In this document: piece after piece, positions 7,516 to 17,538 of the stretch
How the letters are laid out: every line of letters starts with the position of its first letter
Position numbering within the stretch: position 1 is the stretch's first letter
NCBI RefSeq assembly: GCF_016907435.1
Contig: NZ_JAFBBZ010000001.1
Coordinates: 2,542,001-2,606,000 of the forward strand
Direction: 5' to 3'
Origin: Nocardioides salarius
Lineage (GTDB): Bacteria > Actinomycetota > Actinomycetes > Propionibacteriales > Nocardioidaceae
DNA: 64,000 bases
Program-made: the position numbers and the translations under genes
Notes under the pieces: generated by a model
The model's input: only the letters and a program-made list of their open reading frames with translations
Databases searched by the model: none
Told to the model about the DNA's origin: nothing

Positions 7516-7953
7516 GTGCACTACACCGACTACGACACCCGGCTCGCGGCGTACGCCGTCATCACCGACGACCAGGGGCGCGTGCTGCTCGCGCTGTGGA
7601 ACGAGGGCTCGCGCCGGCAGTGGACGATGCCCGGTGGCGGGGTCGAGCTCGAGGAGGGCGTCGAGCAGGCCGTCGTGCGCGAGGTGCGCGAGGAGACCGG
7701 GTACGACGTCGTGGCCGGCGCGCTGCTGGGCGTCGACACCTACGTGCTGCCCCCGCACCGCCGGCTCAACGACAGCGACCGCTCGCTCAAGGCCGTGCGC
7801 ACCGTCTTCCGCGCCGAGATCGTCGGCGGCGAGCTGACCCACGAGCGCGACGGCAGCACCGACGAGGCGCGCTGGTTCACCCTCGACGAGGTGCGCCGCC
7901 TCGACCGGGTCTCGATCGTCGACATCTCGCTGCGCCTCGCCGGGCTGGTCTGA
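7516..7953 (+). CDS. NUDIX hydrolase
   Basis: The 145-residue protein carries a complete Nudix box starting at GGGVELEEGVEQ and ending with REVREETGYDV, with the metal-binding Glu residues in place. It should cleave a nucleoside diphosphate linked to another group. The residues after the box (DSDRSLKAVRTVFRAEIVGG) do not point to one substrate. GTG 7516 is preceded by GGAGAGG at a suitable distance. At the 3' end the segment GGCTGGTCTGA is duplicated in tandem (7943-7964), so a second stop codon follows the first. Confidence 0.88.
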   Translation: MHYTDYDTRLAAYAVITDDQGRVLLALWNEGSRRQWTMPGGGVELEEGVEQAVVREVREETGYDVVAGALLGVDTYVLPPHRRLNDSDRSLKAVRTVFRAEIVGGELTHERDGSTDEARWFTLDEVRRLDRVSIVDISLRLAGLV

Positions 7954-7975
7954 GGCTGGTCTGAGGGGCCGCGGC

Positions 7976-8497
7976 TCAGGGCCCCGTCGGCACCCAGTAG
8001 CGCTTCTTCGCCGCCACCGACTCCGTGGCCGGCGCGACCCCGTCGGGCACCCCGCCGCAGGCCTCGATCACCGCGGCCGAGCCGACGTTGTCGACGTCGC
8101 AGGTGACCAGCGCCTGCTCGATGCCGTGCTCGCGGCACACCTCGAGGCAGCCGCGCAGGATCGCGGTGGCGTGGCCGCGCCGGCGGTGGGCCGGGCGCAC
8201 GCCGTACCCGACGTGGCCGCCCCAGGTGGCCAGGAAGTCGTTGAGCTCGTGGCGCACCGAGGCGCGCCCGACGATCTCGCCGTCGACCTCGGCGACCAGG
8301 AAGGTCGAGGCCACCATCCGCTCCTCGAGGCCCTGCCCTCGGCGGTGTCCCTCGATCCGGGCGACGTAGTCGGGCCACGACTCTCCGTCGCGCTCGAACA
8401 TCAAGAACCCGAAGTCGTCGGCGGCCAGCTCGGCGTGCGCGGCGCGCGCCTGCGCCTCGTCGGCGGGGCCCAGGGGTCGCAGCAGGAGGTCGCTCAT
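7976..8497 (-). CDS. GNAT-family N-acetyltransferase
   Basis: This 173-residue acetyltransferase has the acetyl-CoA-binding motif A as VGYGVRPAHRRRGHATAILRG and the following turn CDVDNVGSAAVIEACGG, close to YjdJ/RimJ-like GNAT proteins. The acceptor is unknown. ATG 8497 starts where homology to the family begins (MSDLLLRPLG). TTGGCT ends six bases upstream, which fits leaderless transcription. It converges with the NUDIX gene and is divergent from dnaK, 162 bases away. Confidence 0.85.
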   Translation of the reverse strand: MSDLLLRPLGPADEAQARAAHAELAADDFGFLMFERDGESWPDYVARIEGHRRGQGLEERMVASTFLVAEVDGEIVGRASVRHELNDFLATWGGHVGYGVRPAHRRRGHATAILRGCLEVCREHGIEQALVTCDVDNVGSAAVIEACGGVPDGVAPATESVAAKKRYWVPTGP

Positions 8498-8557
8498 GGG
8501 GCGCAGCCAAGCACGGGAATGAAACCGGCCGCCATTGCATTGAGACCAGTGAGCAAA

Positions 8558-8578
8558 GTTGAGTTGAAGCGGCTCAAC
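8558..8578. promoter_or_regulatory. HAIR element (HspR operator) upstream of dnaK
   Basis: GTTGAGT and GCTCAAC are separated by seven bases, matching the HspR-associated inverted repeat CTTGAGT-N7-ACTCAAG. A TAATTT hexamer follows at once (8579-8584) and could be the -10 box, so bound HspR would block transcription of dnaK-grpE-dnaJ-hspR. HspR is the last gene of the operon, giving the usual autoregulatory loop with DnaK as co-repressor. Confidence 0.9.
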
Positions 8579-8659
8579 TAATTTGCCAGACTCTCGGCAG
8601 CGACGCACGATGGTCGCACCGGACTTCCCCAGCACGTCCCCCTAGATGGAGGTAACACC

Positions 8660-10542
<1,883 letters not shown>

Positions 10543-10546
<4 letters not shown>

Positions 10547-11205
10547 CCGAGCCCCGCGACGAGCAGAACATCCCTCCGCCCGAGGGGTCCTTCCCCGACG
10601 AGGCGGCCGAGATGGTCGCCGAGACCGACGTCGAGGCGGGTGCGGCCGGTGGTGACCCCGCCACCGCCGACCCTGCCGCCGACCCGGCGGACACCGCGGG
10701 TGAGGGCGCCGACGACGAGCTGACCCTGGCCCGCATCGCCCTGGAGGAGCGCACGCTCGACCTCCAGCGCCTGCAGGCCGAGTTCGTCAACTACAAGCGC
10801 CGCGTCGAGCGGGACCGCGACCTGATCAAGGAGAACGCGACGTACGCCGCGTTGGCCCCGATCACCGAGGTCCTCGACACCATCGACCGGGCGCGTGAGC
10901 ACGAGCCCCTCGAGGGTGGCTTCAAGGCCGTCGCCGAGCAGCTCGAGCGCACCGTGGGTGCGGCCGGGCTGACCCGCTACGGCGCGCCCGGCGACCCGTT
11001 CGACCCCAGCCTCCACGAGGCCCTCTCCCACGTCGGGGAGGATCCCGAGGTGAGCGTGACCACCTGCAAGATCGTCGCCAAGGCGGGCTACCGCATCGGT
11101 GACCGGGTGGTGCGCGCCGCCCAGGTGCTGGTGGTCGACCCCGCTGCCGAGGGTGCGCAGTCCGCGCCCGAGGAGCAGGGACAGCAGGACCAGCAGGACC
11201 AGTAG
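10543..11205 (+). CDS. grpE: Nucleotide exchange factor GrpE
   Basis: This 220-residue protein has a disordered acidic Ala/Asp-rich N-terminus of about 65 residues. A long helix follows containing [18 protein letters not shown], then the beta-wing with the GrpE signature around [14 protein letters not shown]. It opens DnaK to release ADP. The start GTG overlaps the dnaK stop (GTGA), so translation is coupled. The C-terminal tail is Gln/Asp-rich (GQQDQQDQ). A strong hairpin follows within the operon before dnaJ. Confidence 0.98.
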
Positions 11206-11214
11206 GACACGCTG

Positions 11215-11244
11215 GCGGGCCGGCCCCCACCCGGGCCGGCCCGC
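11215..11244 (+). terminator. Intra-operon hairpin between grpE and dnaJ
   Basis: A perfect 12-base-pair stem (GCGGGCCGGCCC with its complement) closes a six-base loop in the 72-base gap between grpE and dnaJ, with no U-tract. It may terminate part of the transcripts or protect dnaK-grpE mRNA from 3' decay, so that dnaJ and hspR are made in smaller amounts. Confidence 0.55.
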
Positions 11245-11277
11245 ACCAGCACCAGACCAGCAGCGAGGGGAGGCCAC

Positions 11278-12486
11278 GTGAGCGACACCGACGGCATGCG
11301 CGCCGACTGGGCGGGCAAGGACTTCTACGCGGTCCTCGGCGTCAAGAAGGACGCCCCGGCCGACGAGATCAAGAAGGCCTACCGGCGCCTCGCGCGGGCC
11401 AACCACCCCGACTCCAACCCCGGCGACACCGCCAAGCACGACACGTTCAAGAAGGTCGCGGAGGCCTACGACGTCGTCGGGGACCCCGCCAAGCGGGCCA
11501 AGTACGACGAGATGCGCCGCCTCTACGCCGCCGGCGGCTACCCCGCGGGCGGTGCCGGCGGGGGCTTCGGTGGCGGCTTCGGCGGCCAGGGCGGCGGGAT
11601 CAACCTCGAGGACCTGCTGCGCGACGGCGGCGGGGCCGGCGCCGGCGGCTTCGGCGACATGTTCGGCGACCTCTTCGGCGGTGGCGGCGGTGGCGGGCGC
11701 CGGCGTACGACGCGCCCGCGCCCGACCAAGGGCGGCGACGTCGAGACCACCGCGACCATCAGCTTCACTGACGCCATGGACGGCGTGACCGTCTCGCTGC
11801 GGCTCTCCTCGGAGTCGGCCTGCACGACCTGCGGCGGCTCGGGCGGCAAGCCCGGCACCAAGCCGCACATCTGCACCACCTGCGAGGGCGCCGGCTTCGT
11901 GGTCGCCTCGATGGGCGGCTCGTTCTCGGTCAACGAGACCTGTCCCGCCTGCGGCGGCCGCCAGCTCGTCTACGACGAGCCGTGCCCCACCTGCCGCGGC
12001 ACCGGGCGCGGCACCTCGGCGCGCACCATCCAGACCCGCATCCCCGCCGGCGTCAAGGACGGCCAGCGCATCCGCGTGCGGGGCAAGGGATCGCCCGGCG
12101 AGAACGGCGGCCCCGCCGGCGACCTCTTCGTGACCGTCAAGGTCTCCCCGCACCGGGTCTTCGGCCGCAAGGACGACAACCTGACCATCGACGTGCCGGT
12201 CTCGTTCGACGAGCTCGCGCTCGGGGCCGAGATCCGCATCCCCACCCTCGGCGGCACCCCGGTCACGCTGCGGCTGCCGGCCGGCACCCCCAACGGGCGC
12301 ACCTTCCGGGTGCGCGGCAAGGGCGCCAAGAAGGCCGACGGGTCGCGCGGCGACCTGCTGGCGACCGTCGAGGTGCAGGTGCCGGCGGTGCTCGACGCCG
12401 AGGCCCGCGCCGCGGTCGAGGCCTACCGCGAGGCGACGGCGTCGAAGCCGCTGCGAGCCAACCTCTTCGAGCAGGCCGGTGCGTGA
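11278..12486 (+). CDS. dnaJ: Chaperone protein DnaJ (type I Hsp40)
   Basis: The 402-residue co-chaperone has a J domain with the HPD motif in ARANHPDSNPG and a long Gly/Phe-rich segment (residues about 85-140). A zinc centre of four CxxC-type repeats follows: CTTCGGSG, CTTCEGAG, CPACGGR and CPTCRGTG. The two beta-barrel substrate-binding domains come last. The third repeat lacks the last Gly of CxxCxGxG. It stimulates DnaK ATPase and delivers clients. GTG 11278 has GAGGGGAGG upstream. The stop overlaps the hspR start by one base. Confidence 0.97.
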   Translation: MSDTDGMRADWAGKDFYAVLGVKKDAPADEIKKAYRRLARANHPDSNPGDTAKHDTFKKVAEAYDVVGDPAKRAKYDEMRRLYAAGGYPAGGAGGGFGGGFGGQGGGINLEDLLRDGGGAGAGGFGDMFGDLFGGGGGGGRRRTTRPRPTKGGDVETTATISFTDAMDGVTVSLRLSSESACTTCGGSGGKPGTKPHICTTCEGAGFVVASMGGSFSVNETCPACGGRQLVYDEPCPTCRGTGRGTSARTIQTRIPAGVKDGQRIRVRGKGSPGENGGPAGDLFVTVKVSPHRVFGRKDDNLTIDVPVSFDELALGAEIRIPTLGGTPVTLRLPAGTPNGRTFRVRGKGAKKADGSRGDLLATVEVQVPAVLDAEARAAVEAYREATASKPLRANLFEQAGA

Positions 12487-12926
12487 TGGCCAGGCGGTCG
12501 GCCAGCCCCTTCGGTGACGCCCACCCCGACGCCGCCGTCTTCGTCATCTCGGTGGCCGCCGAGCTGACCGGGCTGCACCCCCAGACGCTGCGCACCTGGG
12601 AGCGCCTCGGGCTGATCACGCCCGGGCGCACCGGTGGTGGCGGGCGGCGCTACTCGGGGCGCGACATCGAGCGGCTGCGCGAGATCGCCGAGCTCTCCGG
12701 CGCCGGCATCGGCATCGAGGGCGTGCGGCGCATCCTCGACCTGGAGAACCGGGTCAACGCGCTCTCGGCCCGCAACGAGGAACTGGTGGCCGAGCTCGAG
12801 GCCACCCGCGCCGCCCTGCGCCAGGCCGTCGCCGTACGCCGTGGCGACCTGCCGCCCAACAAGCTGCCCGTCCTGCGCGCCCCCGACGCCTCCGGCTCGG
12901 TCGTGGTGTGGCGCCGCCCCCGCTGA
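12486..12926 (+). CDS. hspR: Heat-shock repressor HspR (MerR family)
   Basis: This 146-residue regulator has a MerR-type winged helix (VISVAAELTGLHPQTLRTWER, then GRRYSGRDIERLREI) followed by a coiled coil (VNALSARNEELVAELEATR). It binds HAIR sequences with DnaK as co-repressor. Both HAIR copies in this window, before dnaK and clpB, are its expected sites. ATG 12486 is used; GTG 12483, which overlaps the dnaJ stop as GTGA, would add one residue. The stop codon lies inside the first unit of the intergenic 22-base repeat array. Confidence 0.95.
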   Translation: MARRSASPFGDAHPDAAVFVISVAAELTGLHPQTLRTWERLGLITPGRTGGGGRRYSGRDIERLREIAELSGAGIGIEGVRRILDLENRVNALSARNEELVAELEATRAALRQAVAVRRGDLPPNKLPVLRAPDASGSVVVWRRPR

Positions 12927-13099
12927 CCCGTCCCAGATCTCCCGCCCACCCGGCCTGAATCTCCCGCCGAGCCGGCCCGAACTTCTCACTGACCCGGCCC
13001 GGATCCCCGCTCGTCGGAGCAGGTGCGTGCGGCGGGAGGTTCGGGCCGGCTCGAGGCGAAGTTCAGGCCGGGTCAGCGCGACATCTGGGCCGGGTCAGC
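12922..13099. repeat. Array of 22-base stop-codon repeats, site A (4 forward, 3 inverted units)
   Basis: Four consecutive 22-base units (12922, 12944, 12966, 12988) of the type GCTGACCCGG + CCCGAACTTCGC are followed by a 24-base spacer. Three inverted units follow (13034, 13056, 13078). The TGA of the first unit is the hspR stop, and the TCA of the last unit is the amylosucrase stop on the other strand. The two arms can fold into one large hairpin between the convergent genes. Confidence 0.85.
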
Positions 13100-14999
13100 G
13101 GGTTGGGGCGGTGAGCCAGGAGACGGCGTAGGGCGCCAGCAGGACGTGGCCGTCCGCGGCGCGCACCGGGCCGCCGGCGAGGTGGTCGTGCACCGGGGCG
13201 CCGTCGCGGCCCAGCCCGGCCTGCTCGAGCAGCCACCACGGCACCCGGCGCTCCACCGCGGTCATGTTGTGCAGCGCCAGGAACGGGCCCTCCGGGTGGC
13301 GGCGCAGCACGTGGAAGACGCCCGTGTCGGGCGGGTCGAGCACCTCGGCGGGCGTGGCCGCGTGCAGGTGCGGCAGCGAGCGGCGTACGCCGACCAGGTG
13401 CCGCAGGCGCGGCAGCAGCCCGTGTGGGTCGGGCACGGTGCCGTCGGCGGCCCAGGGCATCCGGGGCCGGTGCACCCAGCGGTTGTCGTCGGCGTGGTCG
13501 GGCTCGTCGTCCCAGGCGGCGTCGTTGAGCAGCCCCACCTCGTCGCCCATCCAGATCACCGGCACCCCGCCGAAGCCGAGCACCACCGCGTGGGCCAGCA
13601 CGACCCGGTCGAGGGCGTGCGGGTCGCCCGCCTCGAGCCCGGCCAGCGAGGCCAGCGAGCCCGAGATGCGCTTGTCGCCGGTGGCGGGGTTGGCCTGGAA
13701 GACCAGCCCGCGCGCCCAGGAACCGGGGAACGAGCCGTCGTAGAAGTCGGAGAGGAAGCGGCGGTGGGCGAAGCCGTCGAGACCCGCCGCGGCGGCGTCC
13801 TCGTCGGAGACCGCCCAGCCGATGTCGTCGTGGCAGCGCGCGTAGGTGATCCAGGCCGTGCTCGAGGGAGGCGTGGGCAGCGAGGCCAGCGCGTGCGAGC
13901 TCATCCACGTCTCGCCGGTGGCCAGCATCGACCACAGGTGCACCATCAGCGCGTTGTGGTAGGCCAGGTCGCTGACCTTGCCGTGGTGACGGCCCTCGCC
14001 GAGGTAGGCGACCAGGTCGCGCGGCCCCACGATCGCCTCGGCCTTGAACGCCACCGCCGGGCAGGCGATGCGCGCCACCATCCGCAGCGCCTGGGTCAGC
14101 GCGTGCACCTCGGGCTGGTTCTGGCAGTCGGTGCCCATCCGCTTCCAGGTGAAGGCGATCGCGTCGAGCCGGAACACCTCGCACCCGGCGTTGGCCAGGT
14201 CGCAGATGATGTCGGCGAACTCCTCGAGCACCGCCGGGTTCGACCAGTCGAGGTCCCACTGCCAGGAGTTGAAGGTGGTCCACACCCAGCCGTCGAGCTC
14301 GTCGTCCCAGCTGAAGCTGCCGGGTGCGAAGTCGGGGAAGACCTCGGGCAGCGTCTCCTCCCACCGGTCGGGCTCGGTGCGGTCGGGGTAGACGTGGAAG
14401 TAGTCGAGGTAGGCCGCCTCCCCGGCGCGGGTGCGCGCGGCCCACTCGTGCTCGCGGGCGACGTGGTTGAGCACCAGGTCGAGGCACAGGCTCATCCCCG
14501 ACTCGCGCAGCCGGGCCGCCAGCGCGCGCAGGTCGTCCATGGTGCCGAGGTCCTCGCGCACGCTGCGGTAGTCCATCACCGCGTAGCCGCCGTCGTTGGG
14601 CGCCGGGCGCGGGCGCAGCAGCGGCATCAGGTGCAGGTAGGTGACCCCGAGGTCGCGCAGGTGGTCGAGGCGCTCGCCGACGCCGGCCAGGGTGCCGGCG
14701 TAGCGGTCGGCGTACGCCGCGTAGCCGAGCATCCCCGGCCGCTGGAACCAGTCGGGGGCCAGGGTCCGGCGCTCGTCGAGGTCGTGCAGGTCGTCGTCGC
14801 GCTCGGCGAAGCGGCGCGCGGCCACGCCCAGCAGCCGCTCGGCGAGGGCCTCGGCCTCGGCGGGCCCGGGCGTGACCTCGGTGAGCGCGGCGACCAGGTC
14901 GGGGCGCCACCGCTCGACCCGTGCGGCGAAGGTGCGCTGCCGGTGCTCGGGGAGGGCGGCCAGCGCGCGGGCCGGTGCTGCCGACGTGTCGTGGGTCAC
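13095..14999 (-). CDS. Amylosucrase (GH13 family)
   Basis: The 634-residue enzyme matches amylosucrase in length and layout: an N-terminal helical domain (residues 1-85), then a GH13 barrel. The barrel has [30 protein letters not shown], the nucleophile Asp-279 in [10 protein letters not shown], acid/base Glu-321 in AFKAEAIVG, and CHDDIGW near 389-395. It transfers glucose from sucrose to an alpha-glucan and releases fructose. There is no signal peptide, so it acts in the cytoplasm. GTG 14999 is preceded by TAGCGT ending six bases upstream, so the mRNA is probably leaderless. It sits between hspR and clpB, where other actinobacteria have no such gene. Confidence 0.88.
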   Translation of the reverse strand: MTHDTSAAPARALAALPEHRQRTFAARVERWRPDLVAALTEVTPGPAEAEALAERLLGVAARRFAERDDDLHDLDERRTLAPDWFQRPGMLGYAAYADRYAGTLAGVGERLDHLRDLGVTYLHLMPLLRPRPAPNDGGYAVMDYRSVREDLGTMDDLRALAARLRESGMSLCLDLVLNHVAREHEWAARTRAGEAAYLDYFHVYPDRTEPDRWEETLPEVFPDFAPGSFSWDDELDGWVWTTFNSWQWDLDWSNPAVLEEFADIICDLANAGCEVFRLDAIAFTWKRMGTDCQNQPEVHALTQALRMVARIACPAVAFKAEAIVGPRDLVAYLGEGRHHGKVSDLAYHNALMVHLWSMLATGETWMSSHALASLPTPPSSTAWITYARCHDDIGWAVSDEDAAAAGLDGFAHRRFLSDFYDGSFPGSWARGLVFQANPATGDKRISGSLASLAGLEAGDPHALDRVVLAHAVVLGFGGVPVIWMGDEVGLLNDAAWDDEPDHADDNRWVHRPRMPWAADGTVPDPHGLLPRLRHLVGVRRSLPHLHAATPAEVLDPPDTGVFHVLRRHPEGPFLALHNMTAVERRVPWWLLEQAGLGRDGAPVHDHLAGGPVRAADGHVLLAPYAVSWLTAPTR

Positions 15000-15005
15000 G
15001 TCGTC

Positions 15006-15011
15006 ACGCTA
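15006..15011 (-). promoter_or_regulatory. -10 hexamer TAGCGT, leaderless start of amylosucrase
   Basis: On the minus strand TAGCGT ends exactly six bases before GTG 14999, and no ribosome site precedes the start codon. The arrangement repeats that of other leaderless genes here. Confidence 0.5.
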
Positions 15012-15130
15012 TCCGGCCTCCGTCAGGGCCTGTCGCACTGCCGGGCACGACGCTAGTCTCACCAGGTCAGCCCGGGTGCCCCGGCACCGGGCCAGGCTCT
15101 GGGGAGGGTCGGACGAAGGACGAGGCGTCG

Positions 15131-16429
15131 GTGGACTGGATCAACGAGTGGGTCGCGGGGATCCACTGGGTCCACTTCCTGACCATCCCGGTCTTCACCG
15201 GCGTCGTGGGCTGGCTGATCAACTGGTCGGGCCTCTTCATGCTCTTCAGCCCGCTGCACTTCAAGGGCGTGCGGATCCCCGGCATGCGCGAGCTCGCCGG
15301 GGTGCTGCCACGCAAGGTCCAGGAGGTGCCCGGCGTCCTGCAGGGCGGGATCGGCTGGCAGGGGATCGTGCCGGCGCGCGCCGCCAAGATGGGCTCGATC
15401 GCCGTCGACAAGGCGATCTCCAAGCTCGGCACGCCGGCGGAGTTCTACCAGCAGCTCGAGCCCGAGCGGATCGCCGAGCACATCGTCGAGTCCTTCCGCC
15501 CCGAGGTGCCCGGCCTGGTCGAGGAGGTGATGCGCCGCGAGCACCCGCGGCTGTGGCGCGACCTGCCGCGACCGATCCGCCAGGCCATCGTCGAGCGGGT
15601 GCAGTCGCAGCTGCCGGGCGTGGTCAGCGGCATCACCACCGAGATCGGGGTGCACATCGACCAGCTGCTCGACCCCAAGATCATGGTCATCGACCACTTC
15701 CGCGACAACCCGTCGCTGGTGGTGCGGATCTTCCGCGACTTCGGCCAGCGCGAGCTCAACCTGATGGTCGCGTTCGGCTTCGTCTTCGGCTTCGCGCTCG
15801 GGGTGCCGGTCGCGGTCGTCGACAGCATCTTCGGCCAGTGGTGGCTGCTGCCGGTGATGGGCGTGGTGGTCGGCTGGATCACCAACGCGCTCGGCATGTG
15901 GCTGATCTTCGAGCCGCCCGAGCCGCGCAGGATCCTCGGCATCAAGGTGCACGGGCTGTTCCTGCGCCGCCAGGAGGAGGCCGCCGAGGTGTACGCCCGG
16001 ATCATCGCCGAGGACGTCATCACCCTCGAGCGGATCGGCGACTTCCTGCTCGACGGCCCCAGCGGCGACCGCACCCGCCAGATGCTGGCGCACTCGCTGC
16101 GCCCGGCGATCGAGCGGGCCGTGGGCCCGGCGCGGGGGGCAGTGCGGGTCGCGGTCGGCACGCGGCGCTTCGACACGATCCGCGACCAGGTCGCCCAGGA
16201 GGCGGTGGGGCGCACGCTCACGCCGTTCCGCGACCCCGAGTTCAGCCGGCAGCAGTCCGACAAGATCCAGGTGCTCATCGCGCGGCGCACCAAGGAGCTG
16301 CCGCCGCGCGACTTCGTGGAGATGATGCGATCGGCCATCCGGGAGGACGAGTGGATGCTCTACGCCCACGGCGCCATCATGGGGCTCGGCGGCGGGTTCC
16401 TGCACCTGTGGATCTTCGGTGTCGCATGA
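15131..16429 (+). CDS. DUF445 family membrane protein
   Basis: This 432-residue protein has a first membrane segment near residues 14-42 (FLTIPVFTGVVGWLINWSGLFML). A long helical cytoplasmic or periplasmic part holds FKGVRIPGMRELAGVLPRK, then a hydrophobic pair follows (LMVAFGFVFGFALGVPVAVV and WLLPVMGVVVGWITNALGMW). A repeat of the same pattern with ILGIKVHGLF and a C-terminal helix comes next. The two halves look like an internal duplication, as in other DUF445 proteins. The function is unknown. GTG 15131 has GAGG at a fair distance. A TAGTCT hexamer at 15054-15059 and a leader hairpin precede it. Confidence 0.82.
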   Translation: MDWINEWVAGIHWVHFLTIPVFTGVVGWLINWSGLFMLFSPLHFKGVRIPGMRELAGVLPRKVQEVPGVLQGGIGWQGIVPARAAKMGSIAVDKAISKLGTPAEFYQQLEPERIAEHIVESFRPEVPGLVEEVMRREHPRLWRDLPRPIRQAIVERVQSQLPGVVSGITTEIGVHIDQLLDPKIMVIDHFRDNPSLVVRIFRDFGQRELNLMVAFGFVFGFALGVPVAVVDSIFGQWWLLPVMGVVVGWITNALGMWLIFEPPEPRRILGIKVHGLFLRRQEEAAEVYARIIAEDVITLERIGDFLLDGPSGDRTRQMLAHSLRPAIERAVGPARGAVRVAVGTRRFDTIRDQVAQEAVGRTLTPFRDPEFSRQQSDKIQVLIARRTKELPPRDFVEMMRSAIREDEWMLYAHGAIMGLGGGFLHLWIFGVA

Positions 16430-16448
16430 GCCGACAGGAGGGCTGGTC

Positions 16449-17462
16449 ATGACCGATCTGCACGACGAGGTGGTGCCGCCCGCGGGCGCGCCGCTGCCCG
16501 ATCCCCCCGAGCCGCTGCGCGAGGAGCCCCCGGACGACGGCGCGCACGCGCACGCCCATGACCGGCTGGCACCGGCGGTCGAGGCGCTGCCGGGCCTGGC
16601 CCGGGTCGCGGCCTCCGCCGCCTGGCACACCACCGGCTGGGGGGTGCGCACCTCGCTGCGCAGCACCGCCCGGCTGGCCCGCGCGGTCACCGACCCCCAC
16701 GAGGCCGCCTCGCTGGCCCACGAGGCCACCGAGGCGGTGCAGGTGGTCAGCGACCTGGCCCGCTCGGTCTCCGCCGGCATCCCCGTCTCCTCGGCCCTGG
16801 TGCGCGCCGGCGAGACGCTCGGGTCGTTCTCCGAGGTCCCCCAGCGGGCCGGGCGGGGCGCCCGGCGCGACGCCGACGAGGCGCCGCGCTCCGACCCGCG
16901 CCGCCCGTCGCTGCGCGAGCGCGGCGCCCAGCTGCTGGAGCGCTCGCGCGACGTGTGGAGCGAGCGCGACGGGCACCCGGCGTACGAGCGGATGCTCGGC
17001 GAGCTGGCCCCCGACGAGGCCCGGGTGCTGCTGCTCCTGCTCGAGCACGGGCCCCAGCCCAGCGTCGACGTGCGCACCGGTGGCCCGATCGGGATGGTCA
17101 GCAGCCAGCTGATCGCGCCGGGGCTGACGATGATCGGGGCGCGCGCGGGGTGCCGCTACGTCGACCAGGTGCCGGCCTACCTCAACAACCTGTTCCGGCT
17201 CGGGCTGGTGTGGTTCTCCCGCGAGCCGGTGCGCGACCCGATGGACTACCAGGTCCTCGAGGCCCAGCCCGACGTGCTCGAGGCCTGCCACAGCGTGAAG
17301 TTCGCCAAGGTGGTGCGGCGCAGCATCCACCTGACGCCCTTCGGCGAGGACTTCTGCCGCACCTGCCTGGTCGACGAGGTCACCGCGGAGCGGTCCTTCC
17401 CCGCCCACGAGGCGCCGCCCGAGGCGGAGAGCGGCGAGCCGTCGCAGCACCGCTCCGACTGA
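16449..17462 (+). CDS. Abi-alpha (DUF4393)-like protein
   Basis: The 337-residue protein starts at ATG 16449 behind AGGAGGG. Its N-terminal half is Ala-rich and helical without clear membrane spans. The C-terminal half (from LAPDEARVLLLLLEHGPQPSVDV) carries VPAYLNNLFRLGLVWF and later HLTPFGEDFCRTCL, the pattern of the Abi_alpha/DUF4393 family. That family name comes from abortive-infection proteins, but most members, including this one, have no tested role. It directly follows DUF445 (19 bases), so a shared membrane-linked job is as likely as defence. A strong bidirectional hairpin follows. Confidence 0.65.
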   Translation: MTDLHDEVVPPAGAPLPDPPEPLREEPPDDGAHAHAHDRLAPAVEALPGLARVAASAAWHTTGWGVRTSLRSTARLARAVTDPHEAASLAHEATEAVQVVSDLARSVSAGIPVSSALVRAGETLGSFSEVPQRAGRGARRDADEAPRSDPRRPSLRERGAQLLERSRDVWSERDGHPAYERMLGELAPDEARVLLLLLEHGPQPSVDVRTGGPIGMVSSQLIAPGLTMIGARAGCRYVDQVPAYLNNLFRLGLVWFSREPVRDPMDYQVLEAQPDVLEACHSVKFAKVVRRSIHLTPFGEDFCRTCLVDEVTAERSFPAHEAPPEAESGEPSQHRSD

Positions 17463-17489
17463 GGGACGCGGCGCCCGCAGGACGTGCCG

Positions 17490-17519
17490 GGCCCCCGGCC
17501 CGGTGCCGGGCCGGGGGCC
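17490..17519. terminator. Bidirectional GC-rich terminator hairpin
   Basis: GGCCCCCGGCCCGG and its perfect complement form a stem of 13-14 base pairs with a minimal loop, placed between the Abi-alpha-like gene and the converging sensor kinase gene. It has no U-tract, as is usual for actinobacterial terminators. Confidence 0.75.
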
Positions 17520-17538
17520 GCTCCGCCGGTGCGACCGG

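Noticed and set aside
12922..13099. Repeat array considered as a CRISPR
   Set aside because: The units follow each other without spacers, change orientation, and no cas genes are present in the window.
16449..17462. Anti-phage defence gene based on the Abi-alpha name
   Set aside because: It is not accompanied by other defence genes, toxin motifs or mobile elements, and the family assignment alone does not show a defence role.
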